DNA of 64,000 nucleotides from Paraspadella gotoi (Eukaryota; Chaetognatha): NCBI GenBank assembly GCA_051294375.1, contig CM119263.1, positions 13,408,414 to 13,472,413 of the forward strand, read 5' to 3'. Shown piece by piece: positions 63,233 to 64,000 of this stretch (position 1 is its first letter; each line of letters starts with the position of its first letter). The notes under the pieces were generated by a model. It saw only the letters and a program-made list of their open reading frames with translations, ran no database searches and was not told where the DNA came from. The position numbers and the translations under genes were made by a program.

Positions 63233-63879
63233 ATGAAGTTTTGCTTCGCCTTCTTGGCGATCCTACTCTTGGTCATAAATGTGAGTCGTTACCACGGTAG
63301 GGAACAAAAGAGATATAAATCGTAATTTTTCCTTTTTTTATTAACTTATTTTTTTACTCGATATCTTGTGGCCGCTTGAACTTTTTTTACTTTTTTTGAA
63401 AATGATCAGAGGAAAAAGGAAAGAAATAAAAAATTATGATTTAAAAGAAAGAAAGAAGAAAACAGAAACAATAAAGTGAGGCGAGGGGAAAAAAAAGAAT
63501 AAAACGTAACTCGAAGTAAAAGTAAAAAGAGTGGGCTTCGGACTCGGTATGAAAACGGAGCGAGAGGACCCGCGGGAAGAAACCTGTAACCCTGCGACTT
63601 AGAAAAATTAGTGTGGAGGCAGTTTAGTGGAAAAAGGGAATAGAAAATATATTAGAAAAAAAAAACAGAAATATCAAAAGAAAAATGTCAAAATGAAGTG
63701 AAAACCAAACCTGTCCAGAGCGTCGACGGTAAATCCCTCAAGTCGGACGACACGGGCGACGATCCAGCCACACCGTTCGTAAAGCCCAAGAAGCACGTAG
63801 GGTGTCTCCACTACTACGAAAGATGCGGCAGGGATTCGCACAAGGAAGGCATGGCCTGCTGTGAGGGTTGCCAGTGCAG
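63233..63879 (+). CDS. Secreted cystine-knot (agatoxin/ICK-like) peptide, partial
   Basis: Exon 1 (63233-63280) has an ATG with A at -3 and 16 codons: Met-Lys, then a hydrophobic Phe/Ala/Leu/Ile core, a classic signal peptide start. GTGAGT follows at 63281-63286. An acceptor AG at 63717-63718 opens exon 2 (63719-63879) in the same phase. Exon 2 has an acidic propeptide-like stretch, a Lys-rich PKKH cleavage-like site, then six Cys (codons at 63803, 63824, 63857, 63860, 63869, 63875) spaced C-6-C-10-CC-2-C-1-C. This resembles inhibitor cystine knot peptides. Insects have endogenous, non-venom members (agatoxin-like and OCLP-type), so venom use is not implied. A weak GTTTGA donor at 63880 would leave further exons, and perhaps two more Cys, beyond 64000. 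Confidence 0.6.
63281..63718 (+). other. Intron 1 of the cystine-rich gene
   Basis: 438 bp, phase 0, GTGAGT donor and CCAAACCTGTCCAG acceptor. It is purine-rich on the coding strand, with only a short pyrimidine tract before the acceptor, which makes the exact acceptor less certain than the donor. Confidence 0.5.
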
Positions 63880-64000
63880 GTTTGAAGGCTGCCTCTCTCT
63901 CCATTTCTCTCTCATTCATTCGTTCTACTTTACATTCTCTCCCGTCTTTCTCCTTTTACCTTTCTCTTCGTCTCTTTACTTCTCTACCACACTCTTTATT

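Overview
The window looks like 64 kb of arthropod, probably insect, nuclear DNA. The evidence is very long (GA)n/(CT)n tracts, many GAC/GTC trinucleotide tracts, patchy CpG-rich islands, no operon-like gene packing, no rRNA or tRNA gene that I can fold, and one convincing gene with GT-AG splicing. The composition reminds me of Hymenoptera, but this is a weak inference. Almost all long open frames are shadows of simple repeats (poly Arg-Glu, Leu-Ser, Asp) and are not annotated.

Most of the window consists of large duplicated blocks whose copies differ mainly by one-base insertions and deletions, often next to N gaps. I name them A-E. A is at 1-5432 and 9437-14875, with an extra fragment at 8048-8999. 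B is at 5433-8022 and 14876-17470 (the two essentially identical), inverted at 17941-20160, and direct at 24937-27075; an inverted scrap lies at 24757-24911. C is at 20300-24731 and 27076-31397. D is at 34793-36935 and 36936-39055, head to tail. E is at 43279-47989 and 48976-53828. The indel pattern suggests that many copies are separately assembled haplotypes or uncorrected long-read sequence, although a real tandem or inverted array cannot be excluded.

Between the blocks lie single-copy segments: 31398-34782, 39191-43278, a compositionally foreign island at 48015-48975, and 53829-64000. These hold minisatellites, a 40-bp perfect palindrome (inside E), TATA/CCAAT promoter candidates, CTCF-like, CRE and E-box sites, and a few acidic or short open frames that may be exons.

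The only gene I would defend is at the right end. A TATA box near 62933 and a roughly 265-nt leader precede a signal-peptide exon (63233-63280), a consensus donor, a 438-bp intron, and an in-frame exon (63719-63879) with six cysteines spaced as in inhibitor-cystine-knot or agatoxin-like secreted peptides. The rest of this gene lies beyond the window.
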